From Nymphaea colorata (Eukaryota; Streptophyta; Magnoliopsida; Nymphaeales; Nymphaeaceae), in assembly GCF_008831285.2 (NCBI RefSeq), contig NC_045144.1, forward strand, positions 11,447,672-11,511,671: a stretch of DNA of 64,000 nt. The letters run 5' to 3'. The notes under the pieces are model-generated. The model was not told the origin of the DNA. It did not search any database and worked only from the letters and a program-made list of their open reading frames with translations. The position numbers and the translations under genes are program-made. Below are positions 20,679 to 31,845 of this stretch, piece by piece; the first letter of the stretch is position 1, and the number at the start of each line of letters is the position of its first letter.

Positions 20679-21195
20679 ACACCCTTACATAGACATCATT
20701 AATGAGCTATTAGGATATCCAACGACTAGAATTATAGGCACTGGAGAGCCAAGCAGCTCTTTCAGCTGGAGAATTCAGCTGCAAAAAGAGCATAAAAAAC
20801 TGAAACAAAGCGAAGTCTACAAAAAAAAGGAAGAGACAAAATAAATAAAAATTACAAAAGAAACCTAAAAACTGAACAAAAAGCCTGTGCCCAAGAGATA
20901 TATATATATTTATATATACATATATATTTATAAAATTTAACACGCTCATGTATTCTCAAAAGAAAACATTCTGATCCCTTCACTGTTTGCATGTGACATC
21001 ATGAAAGAGTGCTACCTTGCAGTCTATTTTGCCACTATATGCATTTGCATACATGTGAATGCTCACACAAATACATACTATTTTCCTATATCCCCCTTGT
21101 GCCCTCCCAATTCTGTTATTTAAAGTCATTTTTCTGGATCAGCCCAGTAAACCCAATCCAGACCCGATTCTAGAACTGAAACCTGGACACTAGCA
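20679..21195 (-). mobile_element. Gypsy-2 3' LTR, truncated by the gap
   Basis: The minus strand starts TGCTAGTGTCCAGG directly after a purine tract (AAAGGGGGAGTAA, 21196-21208) that follows the end of a gypsy pol frame. An AT-rich stretch with TATAAATATATATG (about 20925-20940) could be its promoter. The far end is lost in the gap. The LTR call rests on position after the polypurine tract and pol end. Confidence 0.6.
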
Positions 21196-21479
21196 TTACT
21201 CCCCCTTTCGAAAAAACCTTGTCCTCAAGGTGTGATGAACCAAATCAAATGTTGACAAACAAAAGTCTTTCCATGTCTGCAGCCAACTAGGGCTATAGCT
21301 AATAGTAAAAACATGGCTTGACAATAGCCATGATAGTGTAAGGATACATTTGAAAGTCAGCTTCTCCTGCTCAAAAACTTCCTCCAAGTTGGCATGAGAC
21401 AGTATTCCTAACAATGGCAAACCAGCTATTGGGTAATTGGGATATGCGTTCTGTTGCGTGAGCCCTGTCATGAGAGATC
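21196..21479 (-). pseudogene. Gypsy-2 pol C-terminal remnant
   Basis: On the minus strand, close to the LTR, one frame reads HLEDKVFSKGG, a signature found at the very end of gypsy polyproteins, preceded in another frame by LQTWKDFCLSTFD, corresponding to the TWED segment of the C-terminal region. Only about 280 bp is left before an unrelated GA-rich block. Confidence 0.6.
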
Positions 21480-21685
21480 CAAGGAGAAGGGACAAGGGAG
21501 AGAGAGAGAGAGAGAAAACTGCACTCTGTTTTTATTATTATGCCCTAATCTCATATTAAATGAGAATTAGGGTAACACTAACAAATTACATAGAAAGTCC
21601 AAGAATAAAACAACTATTAATAAGAGTCGTTCCTACAACTATTAAATATTCAAAAACTACCTAACATAAATGTCATTCAACATGT
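21480..21685 (-). mobile_element. Copia LTR-like fragment
   Basis: The GAGAGAGAGAAAACTGCACTC and CCCTAATCTCATATTAAATGAG blocks follow the same plan as the Copia-1 and Copia-3 LTRs (GA tract, AAAAC, CCCTAATC...GATTAGGG inverted motif, AT-rich end). No pol accompanies it, so it may be a solo LTR inserted in Gypsy-2. Ends are uncertain. Confidence 0.45.
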
Positions 21686-21903
21686 TCCTTAGCTTTCTTG
21701 TTCCATATTTGAAAAGTTGCAGTTGAGGTCTGCATTTGGATTTGATGCAAAAGTTGCCAGCTCTAGAAGATGAGGTAACAACTAGTGGGTAGTACTCTGA
21801 AGCAGTCGGCCTTGGAACTTCTCAATTATTTAGTCTAGTGAAATGATTTGAGCAACCCTGGTACCAATTTATGTCGGTTCCATCTAGTAGCTTCTTCCTC
21901 GAA

Positions 21904-22505
21904 GCTATGTCACACGGTACCTGCACGGTACGGGTACGGCCCTGGTGTGGTCAACGCAGCATCAGGTACGGTCAACGTAGCATCGAGTACGGTCAACGTA
22001 CCCAAGATCGTTTTTGTCCATTTTCGGACTCGGTCAACTTTGACCGAGTCCAAAGTTGTCCAGTTTTTGAGTTGAAAATTAAAAATCCCCCTCTTTTCCT
22101 GTTTCCCTTTTCACTCTAAACCTTTCTTGCACATAGTTCCTCACAGCTTTTCATTTAAAGTCTTCCATACAATGTTTTGAAAATCCATCCCTTCTCTATA
22201 ACTTGAATATTCGATAATAGTGTGAGCCATAACCATAGCGTTGTCAATATATCTTAAAAGTGTGACCTGTTGCTCCTTCTAATCTTGATGATGCGATGGA
22301 GAATTAAGAAAGCTTATATATTTGTATGTTAATTACTTTCATACTGTGTTTTAGATCATGATTTATAAATATGTTATTCATTTTGAAATTTTTTGACATA
22401 TATGTCTGTGTGTGTGTACGGCCGTACCCCCGCACTCAAATTTTTTGAAAATGCTCCGTACCCGTACCCGCACCGATACCCGTACCCATACCTATGTGAC
22501 ATACC
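21904..22505. mobile_element. Possible non-autonomous DNA transposon with GTACGG subterminal repeats
   Basis: Left end TATGTCACACGGTACCTGC and right end (complement) TATGTCACATAGGTATGGG share a TATGTCACA start, and both lead into arrays of GGTACGGGTACGG. Length is about 600 bp with no coding capacity. Internal GTACGGTCAACGTA repeats occur at about 21956-22010. I see no clear target-site duplication, so the superfamily is open. Confidence 0.45.
22026..22051. repeat. Perfect 12-bp palindrome
   Basis: GGACTCGGTCAA is followed by CT and then TTGACCGAGTCC. It could form a hairpin, and lies inside the GTACGG element. Confidence 0.8.
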
Positions 22506-22789
22506 CTGGAAGGTATCCTTCTGCTGCAAACTTTTTTCTTTTCTTGAGATATCTCAAATTTCCTCAGACAGTGCATAAAGTTTGTCGTCAAACATATTCA
22601 AAAAATACCTCTTTGGTCTCGATTTCTAAGGCAGCTCTCTTTGAGAGCTGACAGCTGCATCCTTCTAGTCCACCATGCTTAACTGTTGTCGTGCACACTG
22701 TGAACCCTCTCTCATTCCATCTCAGGAGTCCCAGTCTGGTTGAAGGCGATAGAACCTGAGCAAGTATGAGGAAGGGAAAATAGACATAC

Positions 22790-23325
22790 CTCAGATGGCC
22801 AACTTCATCTGCTGCTGGGCTCTTACTTTCACCAATTTTTGGATCATCGGTTGTTATTCTGCTGCCTATAGCTAAGTCTCCTAATTCTTGTTCTTTGTAT
22901 CGAGAATCCTTGTTTGCTCCTTTCATTGGAAGGATGGGCATCGTCAAAGAGTCAACAAGCACTTTCGTTTCTCCCCCATTGCGCATCTCCTTGATTGCTC
23001 CATCTGCTACTGCCAATCTCTCCACGACTATGGATTTGGGTGCAGAAAGTTTCTTCTTGTATAGTAGACAGCGAACCTTATCAAGGAGATTTTCATTTTC
23101 TTCTTGTAACATATCAAGCTGCCATTTAAAAAATGACCTTGTTACAACATGGAAAGATATTTTAACAGCAATTAGATTACTTCATGAAGTGGAAATGCAT
23201 GCACAAAGAGTAAACAAGAGAGAGGAGGGGTGTACCGGATGCGCACGTTGGCTCAGATACCGCTCGTCTTTGATCCTCCCAGTGCTCTTCCGGATCAATG
23301 CTATCGAAACGTTGAAGGAGGCATG
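22790..23325 (-). pseudogene. Fragment of an unidentified coiled-coil gene (two exons)
   Basis: A clear exon on the minus strand runs from an acceptor at 23119-23120 to a donor GTATGT at 22789. It encodes LDMLQEENENLLDKVRCLL, a coiled-coil heptad segment, then VERLAVADGAIKEMRNGGE and a polar stretch. A preceding exon-like piece (about 23325-23230) reads RKSTGRIKDERYLSQRAHP and ends at a GT. LDMLQEENEN occurs in plant coiled-coil proteins of the SCD2 type, but the rest does not match my memory of that family, so I leave it unnamed. No start, stop or other exons are visible nearby; it appears to be a gene fragment. Confidence 0.45.
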
Positions 23326-23403
23326 ACGATGCTAAGCTTTAGTTATATGAGATAAATATGAGAGAGAGCAAGAAGAGAGAGAGACTGATGTTTCCATGCT
23401 TAG

Positions 23404-23803
23404 CTGATGAACTCCGCCAATCTCGTCGCATTTTGTTCTTTCGTTCTTCTTCGATATCAACAAGACCTGACGCAAAACTTCCACTGCGAGTGGAGGAAAA
23501 GCAAAAACAAGAATGCCAAATTTTAGCGATTATGAGATGAAAAAAGATATCGGAGAGTCAGAGAGAGGACGCTCACCAATGGCGACGCTGAGAACGAAAA
23601 GGTCTGGTGAACTCCGTCGATCTCTTTCTTTTTGTTCCTTCGTTCTTCTCCGATATCAGCAAAACCTGATGCAGAACTTCCGAGGCCGAGTGGATGAAAA
23701 GTACAAACAAGAACGCTAAATTTTAGCGATTATGAGATGAAAAAAGATAATAGAGAGTCAGAGAGAGGACGCTCACTAATGATGATGCTGAGAAAGAAAG
23801 ATC
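23404..23803. repeat. Two tandem copies of a 200-bp unit
   Basis: AAATTTTAGCGATTATGAGA is found at 23518 and again exactly 200 bases later, and the flanking blocks (GAACTCCG...CGATATCA...CAAAACTTCC; GAGAGTCAGAGAGAGGACGC) repeat at the same spacing with about 90% similarity. Frames across it are not conserved between copies. Confidence 0.85.
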
Positions 23804-23990
23804 TGGTGCTCCGTCGATCTCTTTCTGATTCGGAACCTTCTATCGGTCAAGAGAGGAGAGAGAGAGAGAGAGGGACGTTAACGAACTTCTGGTGCTCCAT
23901 CGATCTCTTTCTGATTTGGAACCTTCTATCGATAGAGAGAGAGAGAGAGAGAGAGAGCGGGACGTTAATGAACTTCCACTTCCCTCCAAT
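23804..23990. repeat. Tandem pair of about 90 bp with GA microsatellites
   Basis: TGGTGCTCC[G/A]TCGATCTCTTTCTGATT followed by GGAACCTTCTATCG, a GA run and GGGACGTTAA occurs twice in a row. The GA runs (about 23849-23871 and 23933-23957) differ in length. Confidence 0.8.
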
Positions 23991-24294
23991 ACCTCCAACG
24001 ATCTTGGTTTCCACTTAAGTCGGTGACGTTCGGTTAACAAAATTTTACATTTTCGGACCCACTTTTTCAACATAATCTCAAATGTGACATCGTGACTACA
24101 AGGTATACTGTAAAACAATGACAAAGACGAAAATTTTGAAAAAAAAATTATGTTCTCATGCTTAAATGTGCTTTGCATCATTTATTGATGCCTCTTCAAT
24201 CTAATTCATATTGGTAGAGGCATTGATGTTATAAAGTGTAGCATAAAATCATTCAGATTCCAAAATAACTTTCAACTCAAAAAATAAGATAAGT

Positions 24295-24314
24295 ATATAT
24301 ATATATATATATAT
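24295..24314. repeat. TA microsatellite
   Basis: Uninterrupted TA dinucleotides in an AT-rich intergenic stretch. A second tract of TATA and TACA repeats lies at 24618-24665. Confidence 0.9.
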
Positions 24315-24699
24315 TCTTGCAAAATTTGTGCAAATGAAATTGTTTTAAATATGTTATGATGCACACTTATATACGTTTCAAACCATGGTGTACTGTTTTA
24401 TTTTGGTCAAAGAAACTCAATTTGTGAAACCCAAACTAGCTTTTCCATGCAGTCAATTGTAAATGAACAAAGAAAATCAGTTTGCGTTTTGGATTTGGAG
24501 TTCCAATAGGAACCTATGCCACATATAACTAGGGGTGTTTAAATGCATGGTATATAAGGTGGATTTTTTTTTTTGGGTACGATGGAAGTAAAATCCCACT
24601 AACAGACAACCAGATAACTATATATATACATACATACATACATACATACACATATATATATAAACAATCAAATACATGCAAATATATAATTTTGTTAGC

Positions 24700-26640
24700 A
24701 TAAGTAGCTTATCCCCATCAAATGTAGATGGCAATAGCATGTCGGGAAGTAGCATGTCGGGAAGTGGGACTTGAATAGAGGGGTGGTCCCCATTCTCGGG
24801 ATCAGATTCATCTGATCTACTTCTTGGGCACGAACCAGAGAGCTTCTCCGCTTCTCTCCTCTGGCTCAATTCCTCCTTCAATTGCTTCTTCTGGAACAGT
24901 TTCACTCGATAGTCATACTCCTGGAAATAGGCCTTCCTCTGTTCCTTGCTCAGCTTAGCTATCTGAGATTTTCCCAAAGGTTTGAATGGTGGAAGCTGAT
25001 CATATTCTTCTTCGTCAGTATCAGCTTCAGGCAACTCTTCCTCCATCTCAAAGTATGCTTCCTCATGATCTGCAGAGGCAAGACTAGGATGGGATCTTGA
25101 CTGGAACAATGAGGACAGCAGAAATGGAACCGGTACTGAACGATAACGATGACCACGGAACAAGAGTTTTGTGATGGCAGGATCTTGCGGTCTCAGTAGA
25201 GAATTTACTTCTGTTAATATCTTAGAAGAGTAGCATAACAGGAGCAACCGAGGCTGCCAACTCTGCCCATTGGGCAGCACCTGGTGGCCGCGTTGATTCC
25301 GTCTGCATGTGGGTGGTTCTCAACAAGCACCACCTGATTCATGAGACGCATATCTCCAGCTGCCTGCCGGATGGAATTCTGAACGGCTTGCGACCTATGT
25401 GAAACCAATGTTTCATAAGGAAGTGGAGAGCCGCTGGGACCTTCTGGTGGTGCAGAAGATGCATGAGTGAGAGCCACGTTGACATTGAACCATATGGATG
25501 TCCCAAGGTTAGAGGTGATCGACTCTAACAATGGAAGATTATTGGTGTCACGTGAACAGGTGTCCATCCGATCGACATAAAAGATAATATCTGGTGGGAA
25601 TTTCTTCATGAATTTCTTCACCGACGAAAGAAATTTCCTGTTGGTACGCTGTTCCATAACTGAAGGTCTTAATCCTGGAGTATCAATCACTCGAAGTTTC
25701 ACACCATCCACAATGCCAGTGGTCACTCGCACCATACTTGTAGCTGGCCGAAAGGCATCGGTTGGAACTTTGTCTTCACCAAATATAGAATTGATGGTTG
25801 TACTCTTGCCAACTCCAGTCCTTCCAATGACCAAAATAGTGCAGGAGAAGTCGATCTCCTCTTTGCCATCTTCTTCTAGCTTTTTTGCAGTTTGGAAAGC
25901 GGTGTCTAGGCTGAAGAGTCTAGTAGTTTTACTATTCCTCGTTCCTTCAGCAAGAGCTAACCTGTAAAGAACCTGAGCAACAGCCGACTCGTCGAGTGAC
26001 TGTCCTAATCTGTAGACAAGGCGCAAAAAATTCATCCTGATCATGTTTATCTTGTCATGAAGCTTCTTCTCTTCATCATCCATGTTCTCTGTTTCTGATT
26101 CTCTCGTGGCAGAAGAACCAAAATTACCTGCACTACTAATTCTGCGAGGTGCAGACAGACCTAATGCCTGAACTGATGAGTGATGATCCCAAACTGGCAG
26201 GGTTTTGAGAGGTGGATCTGGCATTAACATTGCTCGTGGCCTTCAACAGAGCAGTCAGGGTAGCTGAATCAAACAACACTTTATCATCATCACCATATTC
26301 TTCTTCTTCTTCACTATCTGCTGCCTCAATGATGTGAGATGCGGTAGACCCGTTCTCAGCAAATCTGACGTCAGAGTTTCTGGAGAACTTCACGAAATTC
26401 TCTAACTCCCTGACGAAATTCAAATCGTCACTGTTGTCACCTGTAGCAATTGATCCATCATCAGCATCCAGCTCTTGCTTGTTTCTAATTTCGGAATCAT
26501 TTGGCCCCTGTGAACTAGTTCGGGGTGACTTATTCACGACCAAGTTCTGCAATTACCCTGGTGCCACCAGCCACTTTGGTCTCTATTGATCCCAACTTCC
26601 CGCCATTATCCTCTACCTCCAGAGAGCTCGTGCCAAAAGA
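24700..26640 (-). pseudogene. TOC159-family chloroplast import GTPase, truncated and frame-shifted
   Basis: TOC159-type proteins are GTPase receptors in the outer chloroplast envelope that recognise transit peptides; they have an acidic A domain, a GTPase G domain and a membrane-anchoring M domain. Here an acidic segment (26552-26290, EEEEEYGDDDKVLFDSATL) is followed by the G domain (25214-26230) with P-loop GRTGVGKST at about 25800, switch DTPGLRPS at about 25670, and ALTHASSAPPEG. Then, after a -1 shift near 25290, comes LPNGQSWQPRLLLLCYSSK up to YDQLPPFKPL and EQRKAYFQEYDYR, ending at LPSTFDGDK. The M domain should start there, but AT-rich repeat DNA follows. Another shift separates A and G domains near 26215. 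Pseudogene of the TOC90/120/132/159 group. Confidence 0.88.
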
Positions 26641-29604
26641 ACCAACCCTGCCCACCGTAAAAAACTTCATCCTTAATGTTTCTTAATGAGGCACTGCCGT
26701 TCATCATCTCTGTGATTTTGAACATTGGTTGTCACTGCCAAATTATAAGTGAAAAACTTGACTATTTTAAATTGTCCTGATCCCAACTCAAAAGAACTGC
26801 TTAGAGAATTTTAAAATTTAAAGCTCATAACTTGTCAGTCCAAGTTATTATTTGGACAATCTCATGAATAAGGATGTAATTGAGCCTGGATACGATTCTA
26901 GGATTTTGATTTTTTTTCCTGGTTTTCTGTTAGTACCAATTGATCCAGCTATGATTTTTTAAAGTACTTATTGAAACTAACCCGTTTAAATCCTTGGAAA
27001 TTTATGTTATAAAAAGTAAACTATCTTTCACCAGCGTTTGAATTTTAGAAATTGGGTTTTGAATTTTTTCAACTGTTTAAATGAATTTAACGATGCTGCA
27101 AATTTATGCTTAAAAATTTAAAATTTCTCTATGCCTCACCTCTTTTCCATGACCATTGTTCTTATTTCTCTGCAGATGGTCGAAGCTGACCTTCACTTAG
27201 AAAATACAGATTTCACACGCTCATAGCACGAGAAGTATATAGGAAAGCATGAGAGATGGTCTAATATACATATATATATATATCATGTTTAAACTTTTAA
27301 GGGTGAAGGGTGTTACAGGGCTTTCTGCAACAGATTTCGTGCATTAACATTTCGCACCAAAGGGTTCGAACAATATTCTTCCTACCAACATTTCATCTCC
27401 TAAACAATATGAATGTCCTTTTCATTTCCCCTTTTCTTCTATGACAATGAGGGACTCCTATCACATCAAACCAACTAACGTGCTTGATCTGTGAAGTAAA
27501 CACACGTCAAGCTTCCCCATATACCAACTCTCATACTCACAATTCAAAGCCAAGAGATCTGAGACTCCTTGACAAAGATCAGATGTGCCCTAGGTTCAAG
27601 CTTATGAATCATGTTCAGATGCTCATAACCTAACAACCATTTTAATTTTTCATCTAGTGCCATTACAGTAGTATATTTACAGCACCAAGAATCTGCCTCA
27701 CATGAACAATTTGATCAAATAAGGCAGCAATCAGCTCAGTGCGTCCTGGCTGCCATTTCTTCATGTAGATGAGAGGCAGCCAACCACCAGTAATCGAGCC
27801 TTTCAACCATTCATTGCAACTAGATTCAATATGTATCACTAGCTTTGAGACTACTGCGCAGATTCCATGTCATCTAAAGCAAGGCATCCATCCATGGCGG
27901 GTGACTTATCGACGTAGATGGATGAACTGCAGATGGAAGATCTTTGAAGGTTTACTGTTGTGGCCACCACCTCACAACTGAGAAGTCCTTTGACATATTG
28001 GAAGCCAACCATTTTGACATGCGACACAAATGTACATGCTGCATCAGTTACGACGGAGTAAATAGTGGAATAATTAAGACAAAAGTGAACGTCCACTTTA
28101 CTCTGCCTTGTTTTAAGTTTCAACTAGGGAACCATGTGATCCTGATGTACGAACCAGCGTTGAGCTTAACAGCATAGTTTTTTTTTACTGGCAAGAATAA
28201 GCATACCGCAAATTAGAGGAAAGAGAAACACAATGTAGCCTCTAGCAGGCCACATCTTATTGAGAAATAGATCGGAAAATCAGTTCTTAGATCCCCAAAA
28301 TCATGTTTCTCATATATACTAGTTCAAGGTTGATCTATGCTCATAATTTTTACTGGGCATCTGCTTCATCTGGATAGAGTAACCTTGAGCTTATGTCCAC
28401 TAAAAACTTGTACGGAGCAAAACTGATGAACGCTGAAACCGAAGCTTAATTTGCTTACAACTGATCTCAGTTCTACCCACTACCGACCAATCTCAAACCG
28501 TATTAATATGAATAAGACATCATAAAATTGATAGACTTGATGCACCTTCTACAGATTGATATCCAATACGAACAACGTGTTCTAAACTAGCAGAAAGTAA
28601 GGAGTTAAGAAAGGTAGTGAGGTAAAAAAAAATCCTAAAGTTCAAGTCCCAACGATACTTCGCGCCCCTGAAATCTTCTGCATTCTCATAAGCACAGTGG
28701 TCCAGACTCACCGAGGCTTACTCCCCACAGGCAGGTCCACTAAGTAGTTTGGTCCTTGTAGAGTTCCTTGTTATCCAAACCTTCCACGTGAAAAGCGTGA
28801 AAACAAACAACAAACCAAAGAAGAAAAGAAATTCCAAATTTAGAGGTGACCAGATAATATCTTGCAGCTGCAGGTAAGGGACAATTTCCCTTCCAGTCCA
28901 TAACTAGTATACTTTACCAGCTGCAGTACACAGAAGAACCTCCAGACGGAAATCCCAGTACCTATTCAGGCCCAAATCTTACAAGGTACAAAACAGATAA
29001 TGAGATAACAACCTGATGTACTAACTTCCAGATCATGTTGGCATGAAGGTTAGTGGGATTCCTGTGTCATAAAAACAATTCTGCATGTTTTGTGGCTTCA
29101 AAGAAACTGAATGATGGATCTTATTTTCTCAAAATTGATATCTTACAAATAAATATGATGTAAATCACCTCAAACCTACGGATTTTGAGGACCCTCATTA
29201 AGAATCTCAATTACAACCATGCTACATCGTTTTCTTTCCTGGACATACAAAAAAAGCCATGAACTATCTGAAAGAATTACATTCTGATATTCTAAATCTA
29301 TAAGGGATGAATAAGAGGTAAGAGTATTGAAACCTTGCACAAGTAGATGTTGACATAGCTATGAACAGCTACGATGGAAAAAAGCACTTGACGACATGAT
29401 TGTTCTTTTATATAGGCCCCATATAGATTGACCATGAAATGGATAAACGTATCACCATCTTTCTGCTTTTTTTCAGATTCTTCTTCTCTCCATGATTGTG
29501 CTTTGTCAATAACTAAAATTAAACCACCACAAGGAAACCCAAAGAAATATTAACCTGTTTGATTTCTTCTCCCCGTTGCCTTTTCTACATCTTGGAGAGT
29601 TGGT
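26641..29604. other. Intergenic, AT-rich, no gene recognised
   Basis: Short frames at 27769-28180 and 28520-28711 show no protein pattern I recognise. There is a TA tract near 27267-27283. Nothing else could be supported. Confidence 0.5.
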
Positions 29605-29724
29605 CTAGAGGGAACGCAATTTTCTCTCAACTTCCTCTAGTGGTTGTCCAACATAAAGCTTGAGTTCTCCCTTCCTCACCACTTTGACATTCATGAAGCC
29701 TGACTTGACTTTTCCATGGAGCTC
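29605..29724 (-). other. Exon-like frame, terminal exon of an unknown gene
   Basis: After an AG acceptor (29725-29726) the minus strand reads ELHGKVKSGFMNVKVVRKGE and continues to LEEVERKLRSL and a stop at 29605. The charged, balanced composition and the splice site suggest a real last exon, but I do not recognise the family and see no partner exons. Confidence 0.35.
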
Positions 29725-29729
29725 CTAAA

Positions 29730-30949
29730 AACACAGGTCCCAAGTTAGTTAGTTTAATGTATCTTGGTTCTGGATTAGATAATGCACATATTAGCTCCCA
29801 TAAGACTTGAAAATGAAAGAGGAATGTTTCCAGACAGATGTGTGTGTGTGACTTTGTGCTTTTTTGTCCAAGCTTTTAGCCCAAGATTTTGTGTGGCTGT
29901 AAAACAATTTAAACTTCATCTAGTGTATGTTTGAAGTACGGATGAAATTGAAACCCAATAAATCCAACCATGTAATGGTTGGACAACCACATAAAAGGCA
30001 CTCAAATTAGAATGAAAGTGCATCTCTTAATTCAGGTTTTAGTAAAAACTCAGGAAGGGGAAGGTGTAAAGAAAGAACATAACCAATTAAGACATAAAAA
30101 AACTTTGATAAAAAATCCTAATAACATAGTATTGCACTTGGAAATCATGAAAATTTGAAAGAAGTATTGGTTGACAATGAAAACAGAAACTAAAGCCGTT
30201 GCCATGACGGCATTACCCAGCAAAAACCAGCTTCTGTCTTTCAGTCAAAAACTAGTAGATTATAGCAAAAATGGCCTCTTTGCCACAGACCCTGGACTAC
30301 CAGCAGACTTGCCTGTAATTTCAACCATCTCCTCATAGCTACACGACTAAAGAAATCATAGATATATATCCACCTTACTTAGACTATTACATGTTAGGAG
30401 CCTCTCTAATTTGCTGCTTGAGTTGGATGTAGGTCAATCATACAATCGCAACCTACTTGTGTTTTTACAAAGAAAGATCCTTGTTCTTAGCAAACTTCAG
30501 CACAAACTTGAAGGTCGTTTTTATATTTGAAAACGATTTTTAATTTGGTGAAAATTCTACCAGCAACACAGGACAACAACTACAATTCCTAGTCTACTTC
30601 AAAAACGATCCTACAAATAAAAGTTCAATGTTCTCCAGTAAAAACAAATGATATTACCACGTCAAAAAACAGAAATAAACACTCAATTGAACAATCACAC
30701 CCACACCGGGCACTCGTATCCATACCAATGTAACATAAGTATCCATGCAACATGGTATATACTACTCATTCCATTCGTACAAATAACCGTACTTTTGATT
30801 AACATAGATGTGCATCTTTTTGAAAGCACTCCTCAAAACCTGCAGCAAAAGAAATGCAGACATAAAACCGATATGAAGCACAATTGGCTGATATGGCCTA
30901 CATGCAGCTCAACTAAAGTTAAAAAAAAGCCGTGTGACAAAGTTTGCAC
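29730..30949. other. Non-coding, nothing recognised
   Basis: AT-rich sequence with no convincing exons on either strand. Downstream P4-ATPase exons that would be expected here if the flippase gene were whole (the DGGNDV hinge and membrane segments) were not found. Confidence 0.45.
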
Positions 30950-31845
30950 CATAGGCTCTGAGGTGCTTATTCGCATTGCAAGCAACACCCTTTCCAAACT
31001 CCTTGTAACTTCATCTTTTGTCATCCCATTTATTAACAGAAACTGTCCTTTTGACTCTGCATGATCTAACTGACATAAGTTCTACTACCATTTGATAGCT
31101 TATGCATGACTAAGTAGTTTGTAATAGAAAGTGCAAGAAATAAGCAGGATCAGGTCCAATAGAAACAACATCAGCAAGCTTATCAAAAGGAACCATATTG
31201 TTAGATCTGGATGGTAGCAGTCTTCCTATTAGCTTTCTCACGTATGCCTACACCATCTGTGCATGCCTGAGTCTCCACCAACAGCAGCACAAAATAAAAT
31301 CAAGGGCGTCTTCCCTTCATCCACATACTGAAGATCTTGCATGAAGGAAGAAAAGAGAACTAAGACCACATTCTGATCACATCCACATACAGCACACAGA
31401 AGAAAGTTTATGATCTTATATAGTAAAAGATTATTAATTTTCTTTATGAAAATTGTCAAATGCCAAAAAGAGAAAACATTTCAGCTCACTATTTGTGACA
31501 ATTTGCGCTGATGAGACAAAGTGACTTGGGCTCGTGAGAAAAGAAGAATGAAGCATGACTAACCAGGAGACATTAGGTTGCAAGAGAGCGCTATCTGAAT
31601 GGCTGTATTTTGTTTATCACCAATAAGCATCCAAAAGTTGATTCCAGCCTTCCGAAGCAGATCGATTGTTTCAGGAACACCTTCCTGCAATGACATCCAA
31701 AAGAAAATGAAGACAATCTATTTAAGTCAAACCAGAAGGAAAGCTCTCGCACGAAACAATACACCCCAGATAAGGAAAAAGAGAATCACCTGCAGACGGT
31801 CTTCTATTGCAGCAACTACAAGAACCTCAAGAATGTGTTCCAAAC
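30950..31845 (-). pseudogene. P4-ATPase (ALA2-like aminophospholipid flippase) gene fragment, three exons
   Basis: P4-ATPases flip phospholipids from the outer to the cytosolic leaflet. Three exons with GT/AG borders encode part of the cytosolic P/N region: 31790-31845 (LEHILEVLVVAAIEDRLQ), 31564-31684 ([20 protein letters not shown] then [19 protein letters not shown]) and 30950-31056 (SKGQFLLINGMTKDEVTRSL then ERVLLAMRISTSEP). These match the plant ALA2 lineage in order and sequence. LIGDK replaces the highly conserved LTGDK, a change in the nucleotide-binding/phosphorylation region. The upstream DKTGTLT exons, the downstream hinge and all membrane segments are missing, and an unrelated gene start lies 1 kb away, so this is a fragment rather than a gene. 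Confidence 0.82.

Noticed and set aside
20365-20844. Frames running through the N gap
   Set aside because: Undefined bases were translated; only the flanking copia RT residues on the left are meaningful.
21850-21875. Gypsy-2 primer binding site (minus strand TTGGTACCAGGG)
   Set aside because: It resembles a tRNA-primer site, but no LTR end could be confirmed next to it, so it is not listed as a feature.
24618-24700. C-terminal tail (IYMCMYVCMYV) of the TOC159 frame
   Set aside because: It is translated TATA/TACA repeat following the truncation point, not protein.
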